A DNA stretch of 64,000 nt, taken from the NCBI RefSeq assembly GCF_042675965.1, contig NZ_JBHTKJ010000012.1:1-64000 (forward strand), read 5' to 3'. This DNA is from Virgibacillus_R byunsanensis. Its GTDB lineage: Bacteria > Bacillota > Bacilli > Bacillales > Amphibacillaceae. The position numbers and the translations under genes are program-made. Shown here in pieces: positions 8,921 to 17,285 of this stretch (within the stretch, counting starts at the first letter, position 1; each line of letters opens with the position of its first letter). The notes beneath the pieces are model-generated. The model was not told the DNA's origin. It saw only the letters and a list, made by a program, of their open reading frames with translations, and did no database searches.

Positions 8921-10303
8921 CTATTTTCCCCTATCCGCTTGATACGCTATACATTTTTCCAGCCAATTTTCTACTATCCTAGGACAAGATCCAAAATGAA
9001 AATGCGTGTATCCAGCAACTACATTATTTTTCAAATAACCTTCGTTACGTACACCTCTCATACCTTTTGTTTGATATGCGTAAGGAACCTTTTCTTCTTT
9101 TGGATGAAAAGAAGAGTAATGAAATTCATGCCCCTTTGCGACGAGGTCTTCGAGTAGAAAATTATCTAGCTTCCCACGAACTTCTCTGTACCCTAACGCA
9201 GCTAACCTGTCTTGCATTTGGACGCTTCCAGGAATGACACCTACCATTGGATATGTTTGATTTTTCGTCGTTTTAATCGAATCTGTTAAATACATAAACC
9301 CGCCACATTCCGCAAGTGTTGGTAATCCCTGATCAACAGCATCCTTCACAGAACGTTTGGTTTCTTCATTCTTTGCAAGCAGACTAGCAAATTCTTCTGG
9401 GAATCCGCCACCTAGATAAAGTCCATCTGCATCGTTCGGTATCGTCTCACTTGCTAGCGGGGAGAAGTAAATTAATTCCGCTCCATTTGCTTCCAAGATT
9501 TCTAGATTTTCAGGGTAATAGAAATTGAAGGCCGCATCTCTGGCCACGGCAATTTTTGCTATCTTGTCATTTTTCTTTTCAAACATGGATGGCTGTTCAC
9601 TACCCTTTAATGGTTCAGCTACAGCCAAATCTAGTATCTGATCAACATCAACCGTCTCTAGCACTAACTCTCCCAATTTGTCAAAAAAGGTATCAAGCTC
9701 CCCTCTTTCAATCGAAGGAATGAGGCCAAGATGCCGCTCTGGGATTTCGATATCAAGCTCCCGATTTAAATAGCCGATTACTGGAACATGGCATTCCTGT
9801 TCAATTGCTTTTTTTACTAACTCAAAATGACCTTTGCTCCCTACTTTATTTGCAATGACACCAACAATATTCGTACTCTCATCAAATAGTTGAAACCCTT
9901 TCACAATCGCGGCTGCGCTCCGAGCCATACTCGAGCAATTGACGACAAGCAAAACCGGACTCTTCGTTAACATACTTATTTCCGCCGTACTTCCCTGATT
10001 GGTTTCTGGGTTTTTCCCATCAAAAAAGCCCATCACACCTTCAATGACGGAAATATCCGCTCCTTGACTTCCGTTTGCAAACACATCCAAAACGTGATTG
10101 TGTGTTAGCATCCAGCTATCTAAATTACGAGAGTCCCGTCCTGTAACAGCTGTATGATAAGTTGGATCAATATAGTCCGGTCCACATTTAAACCCTTGAA
10201 CGGTTAGCCCCTGTTTTTTCAAAGCTGACATTAAACCGATTGCTACGGTTGTTTTGCCTACACCACTTCCAGTACCTGCAATGACAATTTTTCGTTCCGT
10301 CAT
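8921..10303 (-). CDS. cbiA: Cobyrinate a,c-diamide synthase
   Basis: The protein begins MTERKIVIAGTGSGVGKTT, the ATP-binding loop of CbiA/CobB, and continues with FKCGPDYIDPTYH and IEGVMGFFDG. The C-terminal glutamine amidotransferase domain has the nucleophile cysteine in LAECGGFMYL and ends THFHFGSCP. It amidates the a and c acetate side chains. The start at 10303 is fixed by AAGGAGGAGGAG immediately upstream; an earlier ATG would place that site inside the coding region. CbiA acts on cobyrinate, which implies either ring synthesis encoded elsewhere or salvage of incomplete corrinoids. Confidence 0.94.
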   Translation of the reverse strand: MTERKIVIAGTGSGVGKTTVAIGLMSALKKQGLTVQGFKCGPDYIDPTYHTAVTGRDSRNLDSWMLTHNHVLDVFANGSQGADISVIEGVMGFFDGKNPETNQGSTAEISMLTKSPVLLVVNCSSMARSAAAIVKGFQLFDESTNIVGVIANKVGSKGHFELVKKAIEQECHVPVIGYLNRELDIEIPERHLGLIPSIERGELDTFFDKLGELVLETVDVDQILDLAVAEPLKGSEQPSMFEKKNDKIAKIAVARDAAFNFYYPENLEILEANGAELIYFSPLASETIPNDADGLYLGGGFPEEFASLLAKNEETKRSVKDAVDQGLPTLAECGGFMYLTDSIKTTKNQTYPMVGVIPGSVQMQDRLAALGYREVRGKLDNFLLEDLVAKGHEFHYSSFHPKEEKVPYAYQTKGMRGVRNEGYLKNNVVAGYTHFHFGSCPRIVENWLEKCIAYQADRGK

Positions 10304-10351
10304 TAGCTCCTCCTCCTTTTTCATGGTTCTTTTCGTAAACTTTGTCGCTTT

Positions 10352-11818
10352 TTAATTTTCTCTGTATAAATACTTTTTCAGTGCTTTCTTTGTCGCCTGA
10401 TAAACTAGGCTGCCAATTCCCTTACCGACAACGGTTCCAGATCCGGCATACAGTGTTTTTTCTCCTTGTTGGGTAACACCAATGAGGAGAGCGTCAGTTG
10501 ATGTACCTGTTGCCACCGTATCGGATAACGGGTCAGTAATATCAAGATCTTGCAAGGCTTTCACCTTCGACTCCGTAGCGGACATAGATGCATTAACAAG
10601 TGCTCCATCGGTAAAATGGGCATCAACAAAGACCATCGTGTTGATCGTACCAATCGTTGGCTCTAATTCCGAACACGTTGAATTGGTGATATCAACCGCA
10701 TTACCTACACCTGCTGTCACGATAACAAGCATGGACATTCCATCTATTTTTTTTGTTACTATCACCGCATCTTTTAGCTTCACAGCAGTCATCATCCCAA
10801 CCGCGCGTTCATGTGGAATATTTCTTTCTATCATCCATTTCTTGATATCGTTCTCAGGCTTAGCGCAGTTGTAATTTTTCGACACATGGAAATTACAAAA
10901 GTAACTGGACCACTGAATGCCATCACCTATTACACCATTGGAAATAGTTCGTAAAGCTTGATCAAAGGCCACATGAATAAAATCGTCGGTTTGCTTTATT
11001 TGGTAAGACTGTTCAAAGTCTGTACGATTGCTTTTGGTTGAATAGCTCGGAGTCATCAAGAGCTGCGGTTTCGGAATCGTTGGGTGAGATTGCTGCTGAA
11101 TGTCTACCTCGTATACCTTCTTTAACTGATCCGTTTTCCTCAACGTATCTACATCCCCAACTTCTAAAAAGGTTCCCTCATGTAGTAAAGCAACCCGATC
11201 GGCATAAAGGGAGGCTACATTTAAGTCATGTAAAATAGAAAAGACGGTTAACCCGTTTGTTTGCTGTTGTTTTTTTAGTAAATCTAGGATTTGAAAGGTG
11301 TGTTTAATGTCCAGGTGATTCGTCGGCTCATCTAACAGTAATACTTCCGGCTGTTGGACTAACGCTTTGGCCAACAATACCCGTTGCTTCTCCCCGCCAC
11401 TAATCGTCCGAAATGGTTTGTTGCGAAAATGACTTATTTTAGTTAATTCCATCACTTCGTCAATAGCGGTTTGATCGTCCTTTGAAAGTTGTTTTATGAT
11501 CCCCTTTTGATGTGGGTAACGACCTAGACTAACAATTTCCTCCACCGTATAATCAAATGAAACTTGAGCCTCCTGAGTAAGAACAGCTACTTTTTTTGCT
11601 TTTTCAAGCTTGGAAAAAGAGTAAATATTTTTTCCATCAAGCAAAACATCTCCCCCCTGAACAGGCAACTGCCCGGTAATTAACTTGAAAAGGGTTGTTT
11701 TTCCACTTCCATTCGGACCAAGCAACACAAAAAATTCGCCTTTTTCAATTTCCCCATTTAATCCCTGAATGATAGGGGGATTCGTGTATCCTCCTGACAA
11801 ATTTTCCAACTGTATCAT
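10352..11818 (-). CDS. Fusion of cobalamin importer ATPase (BtuD-like) and adenosylcobinamide amidohydrolase CbiZ
   Basis: Residues 1 to about 250 form an ABC ATPase of the iron/B12 uptake class: Walker A GPNGSGKTT, signature ISGGEKQR, Walker B VLLLDEPTNHLD and H-loop HDLN. After a linker, residues about 280-488 match CbiZ, including GDGIQWSSYFCNFHV, ERAVGMMTAVKL, VTAGVGNAVD and VATGTSTDA. CbiZ cleaves the aminopropanol arm of cobinamide to yield cobyric acid, which CbiB can re-use. The fusion couples uptake with remodelling. The gene follows btuC directly, and GGAGGGG precedes the ATG. Confidence 0.93.
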   Translation of the reverse strand: MIQLENLSGGYTNPPIIQGLNGEIEKGEFFVLLGPNGSGKTTLFKLITGQLPVQGGDVLLDGKNIYSFSKLEKAKKVAVLTQEAQVSFDYTVEEIVSLGRYPHQKGIIKQLSKDDQTAIDEVMELTKISHFRNKPFRTISGGEKQRVLLAKALVQQPEVLLLDEPTNHLDIKHTFQILDLLKKQQQTNGLTVFSILHDLNVASLYADRVALLHEGTFLEVGDVDTLRKTDQLKKVYEVDIQQQSHPTIPKPQLLMTPSYSTKSNRTDFEQSYQIKQTDDFIHVAFDQALRTISNGVIGDGIQWSSYFCNFHVSKNYNCAKPENDIKKWMIERNIPHERAVGMMTAVKLKDAVIVTKKIDGMSMLVIVTAGVGNAVDITNSTCSELEPTIGTINTMVFVDAHFTDGALVNASMSATESKVKALQDLDITDPLSDTVATGTSTDALLIGVTQQGEKTLYAGSGTVVGKGIGSLVYQATKKALKKYLYREN

Positions 11819-12904
11819 TTACGATCCCCTCCGTAACATTCGTTCTTTTGTAAGCAATAGAGCAAATACCGGTGCACCGATTAATGCCGTAATGACGCCA
11901 ATTGGCAGTTCTTCTGGGGCAATAATCGTTCGAGAAACTAAATCAGCTAAAATGAGAAACGCTCCGCCTACGAGCATGGAAAGTGGTAGGACGTGACGAT
12001 GGTTCGGACCAGTTACAAGACGGACGAGGTGTGGAATAACAAGGCCGACAAAGCCAATAGATCCCGATACCGCAACCGCTGCTCCTGTTAATAGTGATGC
12101 ACCAATTAAGATAAACATTTTCCCTTTTTTCACATCGACACCAATATGATCTGCTGCATCTTCGCCAAGTGCTAAAGCATTTAATTCACGGTAGTGATAG
12201 TAGACAATAAAAGAGCCAATAAGCATAAACGGCATGATCAACTTCACATGGCTCCAACCTCTCATACCAACACTTCCGTACAACCAATAAATAATCTGTG
12301 CCATCGCATCCCGATCACTTAACGAAATAATTAGAGACACAATTGCTCCGATAAAGGCGCTGACGATAATCCCAGCTAATATGATTGTTTCTACAGCTAA
12401 ACTTCTACTGCTTAACCGAACCAGACCGAATACAATAAAAAGTGTTAATAATCCACTAATGACCGCGACAACCGGCAAGGTAAAATTTCCTAAACCAACA
12501 ATCGAAAATTGAAAAAATAATACAAATACAGCACCTAGTGATGCTCCCGAAGAAACCCCTATAGTGTAGGGATCTGCTAATGGGTTCCGTAACAATCCTT
12601 GGAACGCTGCTCCGGCAAGTCCAAGTGATGCACCAACACAAAAAGCAAGTAGCACACGTGGTAATCGGATATTCCAAATAATCATTTCTACATTTTTTGG
12701 TACCTCATTAAGCAAATTGATACGTAACGTTTTATCCAATACAATATGTAAAATCGTATCTATCGAGACCTGGACACTACTCATTAATAAACCAAGAAGG
12801 GCTGTACCAAGTACAACCCCTCCACTTAGAATATATAGACAGCCTATTTTATTTTTTGAAAACTTCAGGGTAGACAAGCTCCGCAAGTGTCTCGACCCCT
12901 TCAA
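11819..12904 (-). CDS. btuC: Cobalamin ABC transporter permease (FecCD family)
   Basis: A hydrophobic protein with about 9-10 membrane helices. It carries FecCD/BtuC landmarks: IRLPRVLLAFCVGASLGLAGAAFQGLLRNPLADPYTIG (residues ~80-120), SGSIGFVGLVIPHLVR and ELPIGVITALIGAPVF. The start is uncertain. The longest frame begins with a TTG at 12904 and overlaps btuF by 56 nt, but the SD-like GGAG lies further inside, so a start near 12870 is also possible. It forms the membrane pore of the first B12 importer. Confidence 0.92.
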   Translation of the reverse strand: MKGSRHLRSLSTLKFSKNKIGCLYILSGGVVLGTALLGLLMSSVQVSIDTILHIVLDKTLRINLLNEVPKNVEMIIWNIRLPRVLLAFCVGASLGLAGAAFQGLLRNPLADPYTIGVSSGASLGAVFVLFFQFSIVGLGNFTLPVVAVISGLLTLFIVFGLVRLSSRSLAVETIILAGIIVSAFIGAIVSLIISLSDRDAMAQIIYWLYGSVGMRGWSHVKLIMPFMLIGSFIVYYHYRELNALALGEDAADHIGVDVKKGKMFILIGASLLTGAAVAVSGSIGFVGLVIPHLVRLVTGPNHRHVLPLSMLVGGAFLILADLVSRTIIAPEELPIGVITALIGAPVFALLLTKERMLRRGS

Positions 12905-13901
12905 TTAACCGAGGACCTGGTCTGGTCACAGTATCGTTATCTACATCAACGACATGTTCATTTTTAACAGCCGGTACTTCTGCCCAGCCTTCACGACTTA
13001 ACACATCTTGGCTTGGATTATCTACATAATAACCATAAGTAGTAACAATTACTTCAGGGTTTAACTTCACAATTTCTTCCTCGTTCAAACTCACCCAACC
13101 CTCATGTTCTGCTGCTACATTAATGGCTTGAATTGCCTCAAGCATTTCGTGCATAAATGTATTTGTTCCAGTCGTATAAATATCTGGTGCTGGTGATACT
13201 TCCACCCATACTTTCTTCTTATCCGTAACTTCTTTTTCAGCTTTTTCTTTGATCTCAGCTAAACGCGTTTTCATATCAGAAATCGTTTCTTCTGCCTCAG
13301 TAGTTGTTCCAGTTGCTTTAGCGATCATAGTTATGTCACCATAAACATCGTCGAAAGAAGTGGCACTTCCAACAACAACGACAGTAATTCCTGCCTCTTC
13401 AAACTGCTCTATTGTTTCCTTTGCATTTTCGTAATGATAATCGGTAACAAAAGCAATTTCCGGGAGTAGGGAAAGAATCTTCTCAACGTTGATTTCCTGT
13501 CCACCGAGTTTATCAATCTCTTGTGTTTCTTCTGGGTAATTACTATAATCAGATACACCGATGACCTTATCACCTAAACCAAGGTCAAATACAATTTCTG
13601 TCGTACTTGCTTGAAGCGAAACAATCGATTCTGGTTTATTTTCAATCGTAACTTCTCGATCTGCATCATCTGTAATGGTTAGTGGGAAGTTTTGTCCACT
13701 ATCCTCATCAACTTGTTCATTAACATTTGAAGAATTGTCCTCTTCTATTTGCTGGTTATCGTTTGAGTCAATAACATCCTCTTCACCATTACCAGCAGCT
13801 TCCGACTGTTGTTCTTGTGTACCGCAACCCACGATAGCGGCCATAGTAAACAGTAAAATAAAACTAATAAGTCCCCATCTTTTTAACATCTCTGTATGCA
13901 C
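12849..13901 (-). CDS. btuF: Cobalamin-binding lipoprotein of the first B12 importer
   Basis: The start is a GTG at 13901 preceded by AGGAGGAGGA. The first residues are VHTEMLKRWGLISF, then a hydrophobic signal ending in the lipobox AIVGC. An acidic, Ser/Asn-rich linker leads to the binding domain (ITDDADREVTIENKPESIV, VIGVSDYSNYP, GVETLAELV). Upstream sequence in the same frame belongs to the leader terminator and must not be counted as coding. The mature protein should be tethered to the outer face of the membrane and deliver B12 to BtuC. It is the first gene of the operon. Confidence 0.92.
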   Translation of the reverse strand: MHTEMLKRWGLISFILLFTMAAIVGCGTQEQQSEAAGNGEEDVIDSNDNQQIEEDNSSNVNEQVDEDSGQNFPLTITDDADREVTIENKPESIVSLQASTTEIVFDLGLGDKVIGVSDYSNYPEETQEIDKLGGQEINVEKILSLLPEIAFVTDYHYENAKETIEQFEEAGITVVVVGSATSFDDVYGDITMIAKATGTTTEAEETISDMKTRLAEIKEKAEKEVTDKKKVWVEVSPAPDIYTTGTNTFMHEMLEAIQAINVAAEHEGWVSLNEEEIVKLNPEVIVTTYGYYVDNPSQDVLSREGWAEVPAVKNEHVVDVDNDTVTRPGPRLIEGVETLAELVYPEVFKK

Positions 13902-13929
13902 TTCTGTTCCTCCTCCTATTTTTGAACAC

Positions 13930-13958
13930 AAAAAAACGCTATTCCTGTGGAAAGCGTT
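13930..13958 (-). terminator. Riboswitch-controlled intrinsic terminator before btuF
   Basis: On the minus strand a 6-bp stem (AACGCT/AGCGTT) with a 12-nt loop is followed by a run of T. It lies between the cobalamin riboswitch and the btuF ribosome binding site. This is the expected position for a transcription-attenuation expression platform. Confidence 0.8.
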
Positions 13959-14084
13959 GGTTAAAGGCATATGTATTATACTTTGATAAAGTATGATAAC
14001 TCGCAATCTATTTATCTGGCACGGTAACATGATAAAAATAGATTGCCTGCACTTTAAACATTCCTTTCCTCGAGGAAGTTTAAA

Positions 14085-14262
14085 CACAAATAGGCAGGTC
14101 TCCTGACTTACGAATCAACGGTAGGTTACTCCTTCCCGTGTTAGAAACACAGTGGATCATTTGTAACCATCCTCATCGCTTACAGTGGCGGGACCGTGTT
14201 GGATTTACACCAACTTCCCTCTTAGTCTTACAGTTAAGTTCACTTGGAACACTGCAAAAAAC
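14085..14262 (-). ncRNA. Cobalamin riboswitch (B12 element) of the cob operon
   Basis: Reading the minus strand, the core elements appear in order: GGGAAGTTGGTGTAAATCC, then CGGTCCCGCCACTGTAA containing the B12 box, then a variable region, and finally AGTCAGGAGACCTGCC. This matches the classical long adenosylcobalamin riboswitch. With the terminator at 13930-13958 it should shut off the whole importer/salvage operon when cobalamin is plentiful. Confidence 0.95.
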
Positions 14263-14301
14263 CTCTTTGTCTAGTATTCATTTTTTTGTCTTCTAAAAGA
14301 A

Positions 14302-14330
14302 ATTATAAAATATTATTTACCTTTTGTAAA
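14302..14330 (-). promoter_or_regulatory. Sigma-A-type promoter of the cobalamin operon
   Basis: On the minus strand TTTACA and TATAAT are separated by exactly 17 nt. They sit about 40-60 nt upstream of the riboswitch core. The spacing and position fit the housekeeping promoter for the riboswitch-btuF transcript. No experimental start site is known. Confidence 0.65.
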
Positions 14331-15192
14331 ATATTATTTAGTCCATATCCAGTTGTTCATGATTCATACGGTGAGTGAAACTGTTCAGAAATCTACAATT
14401 TGAGTTGAACAAGAATTTTCGAAATAGGCTTATATAAAAATATAATACAGTTTTCTCAATATAAATCTATTATTTTAAGGATCACAAAATTTCCATACCC
14501 GCCTTCAACTATAACCGCTATATTTTCTCTTTAGAAATTGCCTATACAGATTATTAAACTCGCCAGTATGAAATGAGCAAATAAATATTTAAGTAGATTC
14601 AACATCTTCATCTACATTATATTACTTCAAATACCTCCACTTATTTCTCCTATTCAATTAGAATACCGATATTGTAAACTTCTCTTCTTTTTTAAGCTAA
14701 CAGCTAAAGAGTTTACAGCTCTACGGTCTTTTAAAGATCCAACTGTTAATCGTTTTCTATCCATGCTAATATCACCCGTTCTTAAGATTAATATATATTG
14801 AACCAGTAATTTTTAATTAATAATAGTAATTTCCTTTAAATCCATTTCATAAACAAAATCCGTACATTTTGATGCATATTTAATTTGTTTTTCTTAACAA
14901 TTGATTTTATATTTCTATGATGTTGATATTAAATAAATCTTTGAAATTTATCATGTAAACATTCCCTGAGAATCCTTTATCTTTTACAAATTCAATATAT
15001 GGTGTATGAAGGTACCTAATTCCGTTTATAATGTGCTTTTTACACACTAATAATAAAATATTCCTCTTCCTCCCTATTCTAAACTTTTCTATACAATACG
15101 ACCTACTACATTAGTCTTTGATTTATAGCCCTTGAGATATGATCCATGAATATATCCACATTTATAGCATACTGGCTACGAATTTAATGCTA
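14331..15192. other. Long AT-rich intergenic region
   Basis: About 860 nt separate the cob promoter from rsgI. Apart from one possible micro-ORF at 14654-14764 I see no protein-coding frame with a convincing start. I also see no tRNA, structured leader or mobile-element end. The extreme AT content makes apparent promoter motifs unreliable here. Confidence 0.5.
14654..14764 (-). CDS. Possible 36-residue basic micro-protein
   Basis: An ATG at 14764 is preceded by GGGTGAT at about 8 nt and opens a 36-codon frame beginning MDRKRLTVGSLKDRRAV and ending in a Lys/Arg/Tyr-rich tail. It is very basic, with no membrane segment. I recognise no family. It could equally be the decayed N-terminus of a larger gene or chance. 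It stands alone between the cob promoter and rsgI. Confidence 0.3.
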   Translation of the reverse strand: MDRKRLTVGSLKDRRAVNSLAVSLKKKRSLQYRYSN

Positions 15193-16443
15193 CTATTGAA
15201 CAGTATCACTTGGTTGAGACGGAGACTTAGGTTGATTTTCATTCGTTTTATTCTCATTAGAATCTAGGTTTTCTTCTTCCGGACTAGTCTCGTTTTTCGA
15301 AACAGGTTCGTCTTTTTTTGCTTCATTTGATTCCGTCTTTGATGGACTCTTTATACTAGTTTCGCTTTGCTCTGGATTTCTGTCATTAGAATTTGTTTGA
15401 TTTTCTTCCGTTTTGTTACTTTCATTCTCATTCTCAACAGGAGATGGCTTATCCTCCGCTGAATTTGGATGTTTTTCATTTTCCGATGAAGCACTTTCTT
15501 TATTAATTTTATTATTACTATTATTTTGTTGTTGTATTCCATCATTAGCAGATGTTCCTTGTTTATCATCAAGGGTAGGCTTTTCAGTTTTATTCTCTTT
15601 TTGATCTTTGGGAGTTTGTGGACGATCCTGACGTGATTCTGAATTCAATTTGGCATTGTCTTCCGTAGAATATCCTTGTTCACCCTCATCTGGAACCTTC
15701 TTAACATCTTCCTCAATCATATCCTGTAATTGTTTAACGGATTTCTCTTTTACTTCATGAATATTTTGAACGAGCCCCTTTTCTCGCAAGGTTTGAAAAT
15801 GTCTGTATTTATTCATCGATACGTCCGCATGTTTGGCTTGGTCATAAAATTCCTTTGTTTCATTGAATACCAGTACATCTGCAACGATGTTCTGACGTTG
15901 AAGTTGAGTTTGGATCACTTCAGTTAGATCACGTTCAGAAGGGGAGTCAGAGTCATTCGTTACCTTCACAAGAGTAGTCTCAATTCTTCCTTGTTCTTCT
16001 GTCGTTAAAAAGCCTTTTGAAATCGACTCAGATATGATGAGATTAACCACTTGATAGAAGTCTAAGCCTTTTGATTTGATGGAGTCGATGATTTGTTTCC
16101 CATCGGCATTCAAAGCTGAAAGTTTTACCACGTTTAAATCCTGGTCTAAATGAGCCTCAATACTCGGATTAATATCAGTGGCTGCAATATAGTGAGTTTC
16201 GGAATGATTTTGAAGCACCCCATAAGATAAAAAGGCGATAAACAAAATAGCTACCATTGCTATAGTAGATACAAACTTGATAGGAAGAGGCTGCGTTTTC
16301 GCTGTACACATCATCTTTTCACCCATCATCGGCACGTCATTTTCAGTTCGCCGTATATTTTTAAACGTGCCATCATCACAGAGAAGAACATATTCGTTCT
16401 CCGTCACTTTGGTCACGACACCTTCAATTGTATGTTTTTTCAT
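15193..16443 (-). CDS. rsgI: Anti-sigma-I factor RsgI
   Basis: The N-terminal cytoplasmic RsgI domain begins MKKHTIEGVVTKVTENEYVLL. One membrane helix follows at about residues 55-74. An extracellular RsgI-type segment comes next (TDINPSIEAHLDQDLNVV, NADGKQIID). The last ~180 residues are a Glu/Asn/Ser/Lys-rich low-complexity tail, probably spanning the wall, with no recognisable carbohydrate-binding module. The start at 16443 has GGGAGTG upstream and overlaps the sigI stop as ATGA, so the pair is translationally coupled. It should sequester SigI and release it on envelope or heat stress. Confidence 0.9.
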   Translation of the reverse strand: MKKHTIEGVVTKVTENEYVLLCDDGTFKNIRRTENDVPMMGEKMMCTAKTQPLPIKFVSTIAMVAILFIAFLSYGVLQNHSETHYIAATDINPSIEAHLDQDLNVVKLSALNADGKQIIDSIKSKGLDFYQVVNLIISESISKGFLTTEEQGRIETTLVKVTNDSDSPSERDLTEVIQTQLQRQNIVADVLVFNETKEFYDQAKHADVSMNKYRHFQTLREKGLVQNIHEVKEKSVKQLQDMIEEDVKKVPDEGEQGYSTEDNAKLNSESRQDRPQTPKDQKENKTEKPTLDDKQGTSANDGIQQQNNSNNKINKESASSENEKHPNSAEDKPSPVENENESNKTEENQTNSNDRNPEQSETSIKSPSKTESNEAKKDEPVSKNETSPEEENLDSNENKTNENQPKSPSQPSDTVQ

Positions 16444-17153
16444 ATTTTTACACTCCCAGGCCCGACTTGAACAAACGTTGAAAGCTGTCTCCATTCCGGA
16501 TGTAGTTGAATCATAATGATCGTAATCAAGTACTTCCGATGTCGCTCGATTGATTTGGGCCGGTGCCTTGTTCTTTTGGTAAAAGAAGCTACAGGAAATA
16601 CATTTTTCTCAACTAATCTATCTACTAAATCGTGATGTTTGATAAATTCAGAAGCTATTTCCATAACTTTGATTCGAGTTTTACGATGTTTCGGGCTATG
16701 ACTCTCCAACTCCTCAAATGAAATGTTAAACTTACTCAATTTTTCATCGAGTTCTAAAATTTCTTCCACGAGGGCTGAAGTGTTGATCGATTGTTGGTAC
16801 GACTCTAGCGATGCTTTCATTTCAGCTTGATCATGTTCTGAATGATCGTCGTTTGAAATAGTGTACAAATGACGCTTTTGTTTTCGAAAATAGTCAATTA
16901 GATCTCGTTGAACTAATAGATATGCATAGTTCAGAAAGATTCGACCTTTGTCGTACTCAAATGTGTCTATTGCACGGTTAAAAGCAATCAGTCCAATACT
17001 GGTCTCATCACTACTCCATGTCACATATCGTTTACAAATATGTCCAACAACGTTAATTATATATGGTTTATAATGCCGAATTAATCTTTCTCGTTCTAAA
17101 TCATTACCCTTTTTTATTTCTATCAGAGTTTCGTTTAGTTTCGAACTTTCCAT
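16440..17153 (-). CDS. sigI: RNA polymerase sigma factor SigI
   Basis: The 237-residue protein contains RHYKPYIINVVGHICKRYVTWSSDETSIGLIAFNRAIDTFE (region 2 core, residues ~26-66) and RIFLNYAYLLVQRDLIDYFRKQKRH, then a C-terminal basic segment RHRPKSIERHRKYLITI typical of SigI. SigI governs heat-shock and cell-wall functions in Bacillus and carbohydrate sensing in clostridia. GGGGGG precedes the ATG. A near-perfect palindrome lies just upstream (17170-17194). It is paired with rsgI downstream. Confidence 0.92.
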   Translation of the reverse strand: MESSKLNETLIEIKKGNDLERERLIRHYKPYIINVVGHICKRYVTWSSDETSIGLIAFNRAIDTFEYDKGRIFLNYAYLLVQRDLIDYFRKQKRHLYTISNDDHSEHDQAEMKASLESYQQSINTSALVEEILELDEKLSKFNISFEELESHSPKHRKTRIKVMEIASEFIKHHDLVDRLVEKNVFPVASFTKRTRHRPKSIERHRKYLITIIMIQLHPEWRQLSTFVQVGPGSVKI

Positions 17154-17169
17154 GATGTCCCCCCTTTAT

Positions 17170-17194
17170 AGAACTCTTGAGAATCAAAAGTTCT
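17170..17194. promoter_or_regulatory. Near-perfect 25-bp palindrome upstream of sigI
   Basis: Two 11-nt arms (AGAACTCTTGA and TCAAAAGTTCT) differ by one base and flank a 3-nt centre. It lies 17-41 nt before the sigI ATG. It could be an operator or an RNA hairpin near the ribosome binding site. It does not match the CIRCE or CtsR operators I know. Confidence 0.5.
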
Positions 17195-17226
17195 CTATTA
17201 TATATCGGAGGCATATCGTCTTTAAT

Positions 17227-17266
17227 AAAGGATAGCAACCATTTTTAATATGGATTACTATCCTTT
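17227..17266. terminator. Inverted repeat between the DUF5667-like gene and sigI
   Basis: A 9-bp stem (AAAGGATAG/CTATCCTTT) has an internal secondary pairing. It sits 20 nt after the stop of the upstream minus-strand gene, so it is placed as a terminator. The trailing T-run is short. It would separate the lipoprotein/DUF5667 unit from sigI-rsgI. Confidence 0.5.
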
Positions 17267-17285
17267 ATAGTTTCTTTTCTAATTG

